Positions 50,754 to 63,304 of a stretch of DNA of 64,000 nucleotides are shown piece by piece. This DNA comes from Hypholoma sublateritium FD-334 SS-4 (Eukaryota; Basidiomycota; Agaricomycetes; Agaricales; Strophariaceae). The stretch's first letter is position 1. Each line of letters begins with the position of its first letter. The position numbers were made by a program, and so were the translations under genes. The notes beneath the pieces are model-generated. The model was not told the origin of the DNA and ran no database searches. It saw only the letters and a list, made by a program, of their open reading frames with translations. Location of the stretch: contig KN817539.1 of assembly GCA_000827495.1 (NCBI GenBank), forward strand, positions 1-64,000. Reading direction: 5' to 3'.

Positions 50754-52937
50754 ATGGCATTATCCGACTTCACAGTATCCCTCCTACTCGCTATCGGACC
50801 ACTTACTGGCGTCTTATTTGCACTCTACACATCGTATACGAATTGGCTGGGTTCTCCCTTTCGCAAAGTGTCGTATCCTCCAGGACCTTCTCCAAACAGC
50901 TCGCTTTCGAAAAACCGCCAGAGTGTTGCTTCTTCACAGCCCTGGAAGGCATATACAGAGTGGACAAAGACTTTTGGTATTATGCTGAATGTTCTTGTGG
51001 TTTCCTTAAATGCTCACAAGCACCGATAGGCAACATTATCTACCTCAAAAGTTATCGAAAGGACGTGATCATTCTCAATGCGATAGAGGACGCCAGGGAG
51101 ATGCTGGACGGGCGATGTGCTTTCTACTCGGACCGGGCAAAGAATGTGATGACAGACCTGTAAGTTACCTATCGGCATCGTCTTCTGAGACAGGCTAGAT
51201 AGTTCGTAGAACGGGATGGAATTTCAACACACAGTTGATGCCGTATGGCCAAGAGTGGAGGGGTCATCGAAAGCTATATCAACAGTGCTTTCGTCCCAAA
51301 GCTTCTGTAGCATATAGGTCGATCCAAACCCAGAAGTCCCGCGACCTGCTCTCTGATTTATTGGATTCCCCAGATGAATTCCGTGCTCACTGTGCGAGGT
51401 AAGTGTTATCTACTCGTATGATATCTGTGATACCGATGACTCTCATATCAGGGCTAGCTCAGATGTCATACTCTCTATCTTATACGGCGATAATCTAAGC
51501 ACAGAAGTCAATGAATCTTTCGTATCTCTGGCAAATCAGGCAACGTCCGCTTATACCGACGGCCCTCTTCCCGAATCAAATTTGGTTAATGCTATACCTC
51601 TGCTGCGGTACTTACCGCCGTGGTTCCCTGGAGCCGAATTCCACAGGTTGGCCTTAGCGGTAAAAAATACGACATCCGAGCTATTAGAAATCCCAATGGA
51701 CTTCATTGGAAAGGGCCTCGTGAGTAACCTTTCATCTCTATACATCTATTGTAGACAGATATTCATTGTTATAGCTCCGAGGTACTGCATCGCCATCGCT
51801 ACTCGTGGACCTCTTAGAGAACTGCTATATGCAGCGCGATTTCGAACGAATAAAGAATGTCGCCACCACCACATATCTTGGTGAGACGTTCACGCCATCC
51901 TTATAACTTCTGCAGTACTTATCTGACATACGATGCTATTCAGCCGGAGTCAATACTGTCCGCACTTTTTTACTTTGCTTTTGGTTCATATATCCTGACC
52001 TCTTTTGAAATAGACCACATCTTCTGTTCTCGCGTTTTTCCTTGCAATGTCGCAATTCCCAGAGGCTCAGAGAAAGGCACGGCAAGAGATTGATAAAGTT
52101 GTAGGATCCTCACGCCTACCAGACTTTGAAGACCGGGCGTCTTTACCTTATATGGAGGCCCTCTTCCGGGAGGTATTGAGATGGAGGCCCCCCATGCCGC
52201 TGAATAGTGCGCATGTTGCAACTGAAGATGATATATACAATGGTCTGCATATCCCAAAAGGTACATGGCTCATGATCTCATGGATCACCGAGATTAATCT
52301 TCACGCATTGTTATAAGGGGCTAGGATTGTAGCAAATATCTGGTGTGTGCTTCAGATCAATGCTTCGTTTCATCATGAACTTACGTTGACAACTCATCTT
52401 TCAAGGGCCATGACTCGCAATGCCGAGAAGTACCCTGACCCGGAGTCCTTCCTTCCGGACAGATTCTTGGATGAACAGGGGAAACTGAACAGTGATGATT
52501 GTTCACTGGTCTTTGGATTTGGGAGAAGGTGAATAATTACAAAGATCGTCGAGTTATATGCCTGTCTAAAAGTTTCTATGTTCAGAATTTGTCCAGGTAG
52601 ACATCTAGCCTCAGCAACGGTTTGTTCACTTAAATGCTTTTAAGCAAAGCATTGAGTTTAATTAACCCTTTGTTTGCCCATGCAGGTTTGGTTAATTATG
52701 GTGTCTGTGCTCGCTACGTTCATTATCAGCGAGAACACTGCTGGGGACGAAAGCCTTCGCGATGCTGACCCGGATGCTGGTTATGCGGATGGGCATGTAA
52801 GGTTAGTGCTCTCGCTGCCAAACGACATACGGACCTGTCTTATTTTTTTACCCAGTCTACCGCCCCCTTTTACCTGTACAATCACTGCGAGGAACAGGAA
52901 TGTGACGGATCTAGTTCGTGGAGCAGCGAAGTCATGA
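50754..52937 (+). CDS. Cytochrome P450 monooxygenase
   Basis: Twelve exons give 518 residues: 50754-50976, 51030-51159, 51210-51398, 51452-51719, 51775-51880, 51944-51957, 52014-52260, 52318-52342, 52406-52528, 52586-52619, 52686-52801, 52856-52937. An N-terminal membrane anchor (residues about 6-27) precedes the Pro-rich hinge YPPGP. The I-helix has AGVNTTTSS, the K-helix EVLR (ExxR), and a PDRF motif follows. The heme loop is FGFGRRICPG with the ligand Cys444. Everything needed for an active microsomal monooxygenase is present. It resembles the large Agaricomycete P450 families related to O-methylsterigmatocystin oxidoreductase; substrate unknown. Exons of 14, 25 and 34 nt and one gtccgc donor make automatic models prone to error. 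Neighbours do not form an obvious metabolite cluster. Confidence 0.93.
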
Positions 52938-53154
52938 TTATGCTATCACAACGCATGGCGTATGCATACGAACCATATCGAAATAATAATTTAATGCTTT
53001 AAACACATTCATGTTGTCCATCCCAGAAATTTATTGTTGACAAGTGATTCGACCATTGAGAGACATTTTGTCTATGCCTCATCATAGTGTCCACTTGAAT
53101 ACGATTGCACTGGCATAAACTCATCAGAGGCAATTCATTGGTGACGGAAAGTTG

Positions 53155-53187
53155 GTGAGCCCCAAGTGAGCCCTTAGTGAGCCCATG
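53155..53187. repeat. 11-bp tandem repeat, three copies
   Basis: Three consecutive units share the start gtgagccc and differ only in the last three bases (caa, tta, atg). They lie about 640 bp upstream of the GH20 start. Confidence 0.75.
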
Positions 53188-53761
53188 TATTTTGTGATTC
53201 AATAATCCTGAGTAGAGATAAAATTTTGGAGACGAATCGAGCTTGACTCAAGCTCAACCTTCTTTCTTGAGTTGCTCTTGGTCAAATTTACGCCTGAGGT
53301 TGATTTGAGGTTGATACAAAGTGCACATTGGCACCCGACGGACCGGCTAAATATAGCTGCCATATGTCAGTCTCATTGCTTCCGAGTCTGCCACTCTACT
53401 TACTATCTAGAATCTACTTGTTGAAAATTTGCAAGTGCCCCTTCGCCGACGATACCTCGTTATGTAAACTGGCGATTGATTATTTTGTTATTCTGTTCAG
53501 GAAAATTGCCGCGGGGGACTCGAGCAGGGCGCGCTGATGTGACTCACCCAAGTCTCACCAATCTTTTTCCACACCTTGCACAGCGGCCAGCAAGCACTCT
53601 TCCAAAAATCTGCTTCTCTGAATCAACCAAACGCTATCCTTTAAAGTGACACACTCCCCCCCCATCCTATCTGTTCTATTTAAATGACAGGTAACGCGCA
53701 TATCGCTGGTCGCCTGACTCTCGAATTGTGAGGAAGTCCGAAGAAGCATCCAGTGCATACG

Positions 53762-53769
53762 TATATAAA
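53762..53769 (+). promoter_or_regulatory. TATA box of the GH20 gene
   Basis: tatataaa is centred about 63 bp before the ATG at 53829, a normal spacing for a fungal core promoter with a short leader. Confidence 0.5.
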
Positions 53770-53828
53770 CTCTACGTGGTCAGCCTAGCCGTTCCCGATT
53801 GTGACCCTCCTGAAATCCTCTGGGAAAG

Positions 53829-56171
53829 ATGAAAACCGACAACTTGTTGCTTGTTTTGTTCGCTGTCTATCCAGTTGTCCGCGCATTATGGCCCATGCCC
53901 CGATCTCTTCAGACTGGGACAACTCTCGTCAAGCTTTCGCCATCTTTTAGTATTGAAGTCGACGTTGCACACCCACCACAGGATCTTCTCGATGCCGTAT
54001 CGCGCACCAACCAGCATTTGAAGGGCGACATGCTTCAGAGACTCATAGTTGGCCGTGCCTCGTCTGACACTGCAGCATTGGTCCATGCACCATCCCTTAC
54101 CAAATTGTCCTTGACATTGGCACCAGCTGAAGTCACTTCTGTGAAATCAATTATGGCTGAGGCAACGAAGGATATTGCATCACGACGCGAGGGGTACTCC
54201 TTGACACTTCCCGCGAGTGGAGGCGCCGCCTCTATTGTGGCCAACTCGACCCTGGGTTTATTCCGAGGGTTGACTACCTTCGAGCAGTTGTGGTACGCAG
54301 ATTCTGCAGGGGATCCTTATACCTATCAAGCCCCAGTTATCATTGCCGATGATTCGCCAGCATATGTATGCTCAGAATTCGTCTGGTGGCGAACGTCTTC
54401 TGATTTATTTTTAGCCTTATCGAGGCTTCATGCTAGACACTGCGCGGAATTTGTAAGTTCAATTCGACTTGTCGGCAGCGAAGGAAATTGGACAGGATAT
54501 TCTGTGGTACAGCTTCTCGGTCAGCGATATCAAGCGGACACTGGATGCTATGAGCATGGTCAAGGTCAGCTGTACTGCTCAATTCTTTTTTGGCGCAAAA
54601 ATAGGAAATGATATCGATGAACAGATGAGCCAATTTCATTGGCACGTTGTCGATTCGCAAAGCTTCCCGCTCTCCATTCCAGATTTCCCAGAGCTCTCTC
54701 AGAATGGCGCATATTCTAGCTCCGAGGTCTACTCCAGTTCAGACGTCCAAGACATTGTCACATATGCAGGCACGGTGCGCTAAAGTCGCTCTGCTTCAAA
54801 GCAAAGCAATGCCTGATTATTCCCTTCGCAGCGTGGAATTGATGTACTTATGGTGAGTATATATCCACTTTCTCCTCAAATAACCGATAAGCAAATGTTT
54901 CTCCAGGAAATTGACACCCCAGGCCACACAGCCATTATATCCACATCGCACCCGGAGCACGTCGCTTGTGCACAAGCCACACCATGGGAGAACTTTGCAA
55001 ACGAGCCTCCGGCGGGACAACTCCGTCTCGCCTCTGCCGCCACGACCAACTTCACGACTAGCCTCATCACCTCCATCGCCAAAACTCTCCCGTCCACGTT
55101 GTTCAGCACAGGTGGCGACGAGCTGAATGTCAATTGCTACACACAGGACGCACAGACCCAGGCAGAATTAGATGAGTCTGGCAAGACACTCGAAGAAGCA
55201 TTGAATACTTTTACGCAAAGCTCGCATGATGCTCTGAAGGCTCTTGGAAAGACCCCTGTGGTATGGGAAGGTAAATTCACTGATTGCTCTCGATTGACCA
55301 CATCAAGATCACACGGTGTATTTGGCAGAAATGGCACTCGACCACAATGTGACTTTGTCCAATTCAACGGTCATAATGTGAGAATTCCTTCTTATATCAC
55401 AGTCTATACGCCTATTTAAATACCCGATAGGGTTTGGATATCTTCGCAGGATGCCGCTGCAGTCGCCGCAAAAAACCTCAGAATCGTTCACTCGCCTTCT
55501 GATTATTTCTATCTTGTAAGTATATATGAATCTTCATGAATCCCTGCAAATTGTTCATGATATTTTCAGGACTGCGGTGCCGGTGAATGGATTGGAAATG
55601 ATCCTGCTGCGTAAGAGAGTTAAGACATTTTCCATCGAGCTATTTCTCACCCATTTCTTCACCGTAGTAATAGCTGGTGCGATCCTTTCAAAAGCTGGCA
55701 AAAAGTGTCGTCTATCTTGAAAATGTTTTTTGTTGCACTGAACCTTTGTTTCAGGCCTATACCTTTGATCCACTTGCAAATTTGACAGAAGCTCAGACGT
55801 CGCTTGTCTTGGGTGGTTTGTCAAGCCTTTGGCACCTATGTATGTCAACTCACCGTTTCATTAAACAGGCCAACAACTACTGTGGGCAGAGCAATCAGGC
55901 CCAGAGAATCTTGACTCGATTGCTTGGCCACGCGCTGCTGCGTCTGCAGAGGTTTTATCCATCATTTAAGACATCTCTCTGGAGACTGGCGCTAAGTTGT
56001 TGTCAGGTCTTCTGGACGGGCGCAACACTACCCGATGGTACCCCTCTGAATGGGACCACTGCACTTCCTCGTCTACATGACGTGCGTTTCCGAATGGTGC
56101 AGAGAGGTATCAACGCCATTGCCCTTCAACCACAGTGGTGTGCCCTTCGCGATGGACAGTGTAATATGTGA
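53829..56171 (+). CDS. Beta-N-acetylhexosaminidase (GH20)
   Basis: Thirteen exons give 560 residues: 53829-54365, 54415-54452, 54513-54564, 54625-54774, 54832-54852, 54907-55270, 55329-55377, 55431-55515, 55570-55610, 55668-55704, 55755-55815, 55869-55951, 56007-56171. It removes terminal N-acetylglucosamine from chitin oligomers and glycans, outside the cell or in the vacuole. A signal peptide (about residues 1-19) is followed by a GH20b-type N-domain (about 20-175) and the catalytic barrel: YRGFMLDTARNF, FHWHVVDSQSFPL, EIDTPGHT, then the catalytic Asp337-Glu338 pair in GGDELN, VVWEEMALDHN, DCGAGEWIG and LLWAEQSG. The substrate-assisted mechanism needs this Asp-Glu pair, so the enzyme should be active. 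Several N-glycosylation sites are present. Roles in chitin recycling and cell-wall remodelling are inferred from the family. Confidence 0.95.
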
Positions 56172-57259
56172 TCCTTGATCCTCCGGTTGGTAATCATCAT
56201 CATCATAACACAGACGATTTTCTCAGAGGATAAAGATGTCTTATGGTTGGCTCGCGGTCTCGACTTGCTCATGAGTCTCCATGAGTCTCCAATCATTCTC
56301 ACCCACCTCTCTCCACCGACGTCTTTCTCAAATTCTCTATAGTTAAATTGTTGTAATGAAACAAAAACAGTGGATTGACATTCCGATTAGCAAATGGATG
56401 ACAATGTCCCTCATTCTCTGGGGAGTATGGGGTGTTGTCCTGACAGACGGTCGACTATCAGTTTGTCGTCAATGGCTCAGCTCATGGAGCCCGGAATGGC
56501 GTCGCCGCGTCGCTCACCTCCCAACCAATGTTCAGACTATGGCTATCTATCTTTCAAATGTCTCTTCACACCTTACTGTAGAGTCTAGACCTATCAAGCT
56601 ATCATGTATTCTAAGAAATAAAAGCATTGAATTGCACAGCAGGACAATTGCGTCAGGAATTGGTCGGGAGAGGTCGCCAACGCACCGTAGGTGCGGGCTC
56701 ATAAATTGGTGTAGGCACGGGCACCGACACGGGATCTTCTCGCCTTCGAAATGGACTCAACGCCTCAAATCCTCGACACTCCTGCAATTCCCGAGTCACC
56801 TTCAGATTGCCTTCAGCATCATTTTAATAATTAATTGCACCTTCTCCTGAGTAAGGTCTTGGGAAAATTCTCACTCTAAGCAGCACTTAAAAATGATCAC
56901 ATTCATGCATGGCCTGGGCAGAACTCTGAATCTCACATAAGTAAAAGGAGCGAGAGCGAGGGCGCGAGGAGCGAAGATCCATGCAGACAAGTACTGTAGC
57001 TGTAGCACTGTAGGGCCTCATTTTAAAATACAAAATGTGCTTGTGACTGATATTTCTACGTCGCACTATATTATCGACCGCGACAAATGACAGTAAATTT
57101 AAATATGTAGATATAGTCAAGCCGGGCGTATTACTTACCGTGCGAATCACGGGTCAAGGGCTGGTAGAATACATGAGGCTGGTATTACACCGAATAAAAT
57201 GAACGTCCCAGAGATCGCCAAATAGATAAGATACACATCCTGCCAATAAGGCTGATGAT
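56172..57259. other. Convergent intergenic with an unexplained minus-strand frame
   Basis: 1.1 kb lie between the GH20 stop and the WDR7-like stop. The plus-strand ORF at 56356-56850 has no motif. On the minus strand about 56826-56653 is an open stretch ending in TGA, with a Pro/Val-rich end (VPVPTPIYEPAPTV). It looks like the last exon of an unrecognised protein, but I could not find a matching upstream exon. Confidence 0.35.
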
Positions 57260-60200
57260 TCAGGTGCTGAAAGTCAAAATGCTTTGCCGTATTTTGACTT
57301 TGACAGTCCGGTCTCCGACCCATTCCACATTGACCAAGTCAATACTTTCCGCTGTCGACATTTCCGCTGAAAACTTGTCAATACGATTTTTGAGGCACAA
57401 CTACAGATCTGACCTTCCGAGCCAATGTTAAAATTCAGAGTTTTAAAAGACTGTGATCCTCCGTGGCCCTGTCGAGGTGGCGCGCCTGGGTTGAAGAAGC
57501 TGGCGAAGCTGGAGCCCACTTTCCAAGCCAGAACAACAGATTCCTTTAGTGACAATGTCACGAGGCGTCGTCCATCAGGAGAGAAACTGAGCGCCGTTAT
57601 TGGTTTCTTATGACCCTCTAGGACATAGAGGCGAATTGCAGTCTTTAAGTCATACATGACAACTGCCCCTTCGTTTGTTCCCACTGCAAGCCTCTGGGTT
57701 GCCATATGGAAGTCTACTGAAGGGAAGCTGTCGAAAGCAATAAGCGTTGTTTCTTGATGGGCAGTAGGAAAACCGATTAATACTTACGTCTTTACAACGT
57801 AGCCAATGATTTCCGTGGCAGTGTCTAACACTAACTCACGGTCTGAAGTCGAGTTGGGGTCCAGCGACTTGACAACTGCCTCCATGAGTCGAGGAAGGTT
57901 GGGTTGTAAAACATGAGGACGCTGAACACGACCATTATTAGCTTGATGATAATTCATGATATAGCATTTCCTTTACACACCTTTCGGATTAAGAACGCGA
58001 GGATTTGGAGCACAGAGCGCCGATGGTCCATGGAGGGCGGTGTCAGGATATCAAGACACAGAGTCCCCATGAATAACGGCATATTATCCGCAGCGATGTT
58101 CAAGACGGCAAGGCGTGCTTGACTTCCAACATTTTGGATGGATATAGACTCTTTCCGTACACTTGTAGCCAGACCAAAGAGAGATCGTAATATCTCCAGG
58201 GCATCGACGTAATGTTGCCAGACGTTGAATCCACGCGAACAGAGTTCAATAGCAAGTACGCGGTAGATCGATTTTTCGTCGTGAAGGTAGAGACTGACTG
58301 ATTTTGAAATATCCATCAATGCGCTAAGGGCAAGATTCAATAGAACCTCGGCAAAAAGTAGAGGAATACTAACTTGATGGAAAGAAGACTATATTTCTCA
58401 GCCGCAACGCAACCACATATATACAGAGCCAGCGCAGCATTTAAAGTCTCCTTTTCGGTGTCAGGTTGCAGGGCAGGAACTTCGGAAAGTCTGAGTATGG
58501 TTCAATTCTATGTGACAATTTGCACACCATGATGTTGCCATTTTTCAGCCAAACTTATAGATTCTTCATCTGAAAGACCAGCGATCGTCGCTTCGAAGAT
58601 AATTCTGATGGACTGCCGCAATTCGTCTGATATTCGATTAGTCAAGATGGTCAGAATATCAACGCTTTCTTACTTGATGCGGTAAACCAAAGTTTGCCTA
58701 AAAATTCGAGGCTTGGAGGCTTGAAACGTGGTCCCACAGATAGTCCGAGAGATGTGGTGAAAAACGAGATAACCGAGCTAGCGCCCTCCGTCAGTTCTGA
58801 GGAAGTACATGCGTCATGGACAATCAGCAACTTCGACGGAACTTGCAGTAAGCACCTTCAAATAAACTCATTGCTCGAAGGACTGCCACAATAGCCAATA
58901 CCCTTGCAGCAGTTGCAGCAGATGAAATGCACCAGACATCCCGAGGAGAGGCTGCACCGTAGAGGGTTATTGATCCAACACTACTCTAGCGGTATTAGCA
59001 TATGCGCAGCTCTTGGCGAGTGTTCAAATCACCTTGTTAATCCCATGGTGGCAGAAGAAAAGTATGCACCTAATTTTCCTAGGCAGATAGAATCTACAAC
59101 ACTACTCAGCCCTGGCGTTAGAAGGGCTGATAAAATTAGGCGAAGTCTTTCTAAAGTTGATAGTATTTCGCGAACTTCGTCTCTGCTGGTACTTATTGAC
59201 TTGGTAATAGCAACGGCATTGAGAAGGAACTTTTCGAGATTGAGTTCGAGAGAGGAAACTATCAAGAATATAAGAATTGTGACAAGGCAGGCAGGCATAA
59301 GAGCGCGAGTTTACCTGCATCTCTCTTGTCAGATGATTCGGCGACGGAAGTCCAGTACAGCTTTGGGACACAAGCATCCTCGTTTAAAGTTCTAAAGTCG
59401 AGTAAGAATAGGTTTACAAAGATAATATTGCTTACAATTCAGACCATCCTCCTTGAGCGAACATTTCTTCCGCCTTATCCTCTCCCATCGACCGCCATAA
59501 CTCTTTAGTTTGTGCATCCCACAGACGAGCACGGTGGTCAGAGTAAAGGAGAAGTAAGTTATTGCCACCCAAACAAATGCGTGCCAGGGATACTGCAGAC
59601 CCGGGAATAACATATAAGCTAAGTAAGAAACGATGTTGAATTATGTTAAGTTTCTGGTCAAAAAAAGTGGTAACCTTACAGGTGAAGACCGTCAATGATA
59701 ATGACGGCGATACTGCCGTCACGGGAAACACACAACGCACAGCCGCGCAGTGGGCCCGTTTTCTCTTCATCAAATTGGACAACTTTCACAAGAGCAGTGC
59801 CAAATACTATCCACCGTGAAACCAGCTCAAAAGAACTGTACAACCCATATCAGAGCCATGTGAAGACGCTTGAGATGTGCACTCGCCTGAGAGACCAGAA
59901 CGCAATCGATCCATCGTCGCCTCCACCGACGACGTATCTTTCCCGTGTGCGATAGTTCTGGACAATATGCAATCCGACGACATGCCCATTTAACGGCCGA
60001 TCAGATGTTTTGACAGCTGCAGATATTGTGAGTGACTTTGCGGATATGCGGGCCATCTGTTCGAAAGAGAATTGGCGCAAGAAGCCATCCGCTGCGCAGC
60101 AGAATTTTTAGTCATGTTGATAGTCAGCGAGTACCAACTACGCACAGTACCCTAGCATGACGTTTTCAGGATCCAAGGCCAGCATTGATGTTAGGAGAAT

Positions 60201-62442
60201 TTGCGATGTATTTCTGATAGTTGCTTTTGCTGTCCATAGTGTGCATGCTGTATCATCCGAATTCCCGAGGCGTTTGTATTCTAAGCAACACAAAAGAACT
60301 GCTTGAATACTTTTCGAAAAATCGGTGTAAACCATCGAGTGACGTCCGAATTTTATGACATCGTGATCTCCAATATGAGCGAGAAAAAGGAGTTCTGGCC
60401 TATAGGGGAGAAGTGTCAAGCTTGTCGGACGGGGTATATATTCACGGCGTACTGTGCGTGTGTTGCGGTGCCATCGTGATCTAGATCAACCTCTTCGTTA
60501 TCCGAGTCGACATATTTCAATCGATACACTTCGACGCGACGCTTGGTAAGAGCTTCAGAGATAGATGACATATGTAAAGAGGAGAAAGTACCTCAAAGGT
60601 TAACGCATATAATGATTGACTGATCCATGTCATGTTTTTGAGATCGTGGATAGGTGCTTGCATGAAAACGCGGAGGCTTTGCGCTGCATATCGGAAAGCC
60701 TACATGCATCAAGATAACCGGTTAGATCACTATATTCAAGGCATGACATACTGTAAGTGTTGTATTGGTCCAAACTGCCCCTAACACATATACTTCCTCT
60801 ATTTTTGACCAAATTCTCAGGCCCAAGAGTGAAGTGTCGTGTACAGAGCCAACGTCCTGCACCTCGGAAAGCCAAGCTTTCGTAGACTCTGGGAGCCAAT
60901 TCTTTGTTTCTCCTTCATCCGGTACTAAACGTTCGGTAGAACGGGACATCATCGATTTGAAGGGATTTGGAATGGGCAGGTGGGATCCAGAATGATGATT
61001 GCTGTTATTACCACTAGGAGGCGGACTACTGTGCTCAAGAGCAAACGAGGGAAGGGGGCGCAGATTCAGTTCTCTCCGCATGAGGTGACCGTCTTGGTTC
61101 GTATAAAAGCACACTATGGAGCCTAGTCGAACTGCTTATCAGATCCAAGCGATACGTCAAGCAGCTCGCTTACCATCTCCTTCTTCGCAAAAGACCGTTT
61201 CACCAGATAAACCATCGAAATCTAGTCGCCTCAGAACCCGAAGTTGAACATTGGATAGTGTTGGTATAAATTCAACAAAAACGCAATGAGCAGATTCGTG
61301 TATTCCTTCGTCCATATTTTGAGTGGATGTTGATGATTCGCCGGTGTTATCCGCCATGGCGATCAGTATCACAGACTATCAAAAGAAAATATGAATACAA
61401 TGTAAATGGCGTATGATTCAGATGACATACGCCATCGACGTGAAGCACCGATAAAGTTGACCAAATCCACTTATTTTGAAGTCTTGGGTGTTCCTTTATT
61501 CCGTTGTGTGTTTCGGCAAATAACAAAGTAGAGGCCACGCATAAACCATCGTCGGTTGAGTGTATGGAGAGTAAGCTATTGATGGGTATCAGACACCACA
61601 AAGCTTAGATTGATTATAACTGACCTATTTTCATGTAGAACAACAAAAAATATGTCGTTATTGAGCATATTAATACATTTGACTGGACTTCCGGCACTCA
61701 TAGGTGAGGTGCCCGTATGGTATTGCAATGTCCATAGAGTTTGATGTGCAACATTCGGGTCCTGAGGAGAATTTGGCACAGAGAATGACGGGGGTGAAGG
61801 AGCACGAGAATTTGTTGCAGATAATAGAGATCGAGGGGCTTGGTTTTTACGTCTGGATTGTACCACAGGCTGCAGTTGCACCACTTGTTTGAAGCCTTTG
61901 TCAGAGTGGGTATCGGAAACAGAGCGCCTATCCTTTGGATTCCTTCCTTTCAGAATGTCTTTTAACTTATCAGGCTCGTCTTCAAAGTCCACGTAATTCT
62001 TGGGAGCTTCAACTGGGTCTGTGGTAACTCCGGAGACTACGCGGGGCTTTGCCGTAACATTGAAAGTGGGAGATAATGCAGAAAGAGGCAGAAGAGACGA
62101 CGTTGATCCAGAATTAGAATAAGGAGTCTTGTGTTCGGGCGATGTTTGTCTATATTCGTTGGTCGGCAACAGGTCACCGGGAGCGTATGTTGCTTCAAAC
62201 GGGCGACATAGCACATAAACGGATCCGTCTTGGCATCCGACGATGACACCGCTGCTTCCATTGTCTTGCATATCCTGTGATTCCTCCCTATCCCAGTACT
62301 CCAGACTTGTAGGCCTTGAACTTGCCAAACTTTCCTCCAGGATCTTCTTGGTATCCCCCCGGTCGCTCCGAGAGCACCCGAGGGTAGATACAGCCGGAAA
62401 TACGAAGGAAATATGGAAATCATGCAGGCTTTTGGTGGACAT
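57260..62442 (-). CDS. WDR7-like WD40 protein (rabconnectin-3 beta type)
   Basis: A long multi-exon minus-strand gene of at least about 1300 residues; not all junctions were fixed. Coding blocks, in order: 62442 to about 61600 (GSSGVIVGCQDGSVYVL, then a Ser/Pro-rich linker); 61560-61430; about 61350-61170; 61115-60750; 60420-60140; 60080-59860 (VVGGGDDGSIAFWSL); about 59780-59430 (LLLLYSDHRARLWDAQTKE); 59300-59030 (LRLILSALLTPGLSSVVDS); 58340-57960; 57710-57420; and a last exon ending VKVKIRQSILTFST. The C-terminal blade RLAVGTNEGAVVMYDLKT followed by GHKKPITALSFSPDGRRL is very close in layout to the end of animal WDR7. WDR7 pairs with DMXL proteins to regulate V-ATPase assembly and acidification of vesicles; the same role here is inference. 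The 5' end is probably incomplete, as open frame continues in part of 62545-62640. Confidence 0.7.
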
Positions 62443-63304
62443 TGCGAAGATGTTGCAAGCTAGGACATTTTAAATTATCAATAAGGAGTTGATGGCCATA
62501 GGTGACTGCCCAGCACAAGGGAAAAGAAGTAACATACCGCATGGGAAATTGTAAGGGAATTCCTAAGATACGCTGGCGTGGACAGACCCAAGTTCAGGTA
62601 TGTTGACAAGACTGTAGCCTGTAACCTGCACCAAACCTTCACTTGGAAGTTAGAGCTTGGCAAAGCCTTTGGCTTCGTAAGTTCAACTTGAAGGACCCTA
62701 TACGTTATTTCGAACTCGATGGCCCACTATCAAAGGTATATAGCTCCGTTAGACAGAAGAGGTAAGGAGATATAAGAGCTCAGAAGCAAACTTGAAATCT
62801 TGACCGCCAGGCCCCTTGTATGCCAATGATGACGCGACGGTCCCGGCCCCGTCACGCCGATATGCATAACGCACACGTGATGATAAGATTTCGGATCTCT
62901 CGGATACCCGGCCCGGAAGGTACTCCGAGTTGGGCGCTTATTTCTTATTTCTTATTCTTATTTCATCGATTTCAAACGCATGTGTTTACCAAGTGTTTAC
63001 TCGAGGTCAATGCGCCAACAAAGGCCATTCGCGACGCGCTTCACCGGTCACTACGACAGAGTACACCAATACAGCGGCGGTCTGACCCATTTGCCAAATT
63101 GCAGTGACCATACGCGCTGCCCCGGCTTTGGAGGATGTAAAACAGCGCGCGCACTTACTGCATAAGTACTGCCATGGGAAATGTACAATTTCTGGTAAAA
63201 ATCACTTCAAAATATACATGTACTAGCCTAAGTAGCAGAAATTCGGCGTATCGATTGTCGTCATCGAGAGCTATGACTAAAGGCTCGCTCCACAAATTTC
63301 CAGC
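62443..63304. other. Upstream of the WDR7-like gene, downstream of the tetraspanin
   Basis: About 860 bp. The first 200 bp next to 62443 may hold one more 5' exon of the WDR7-like gene: minus-strand frame with LTISHA before a gtatgt donor near 62562. A simple ttatttc repeat lies at about 62938-62965. The rest has no recognised gene. Confidence 0.4.

Larger units (their letters stand above)
52938..53828. other. Intergenic, P450 to GH20
   Basis: 890 bp with a three-copy 11-bp repeat (53155-53187), a run of nearby GAGGTTGATT-type short direct repeats near 53295-53315, and the GH20 promoter with a TATA box. No gene was seen. Confidence 0.5.

Noticed and set aside
50843..51163. Apparent frameshift at the start of the P450 gene
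   Set aside because: A normal 53-nt intron at 50977-51029 joins the frames; the unusual linker after YPPGP still aligns without a shift.
54361..54831. Apparent breaks in the GH20 gene
   Set aside because: Each stop or frame change falls in a GT-AG intron; all conserved blocks join in frame.
56356..56850. 164-codon plus-strand ORF after the GH20 gene
   Set aside because: No motif, no promoter, Trp/Arg/Ser-biased; lies in a convergent intergenic region.
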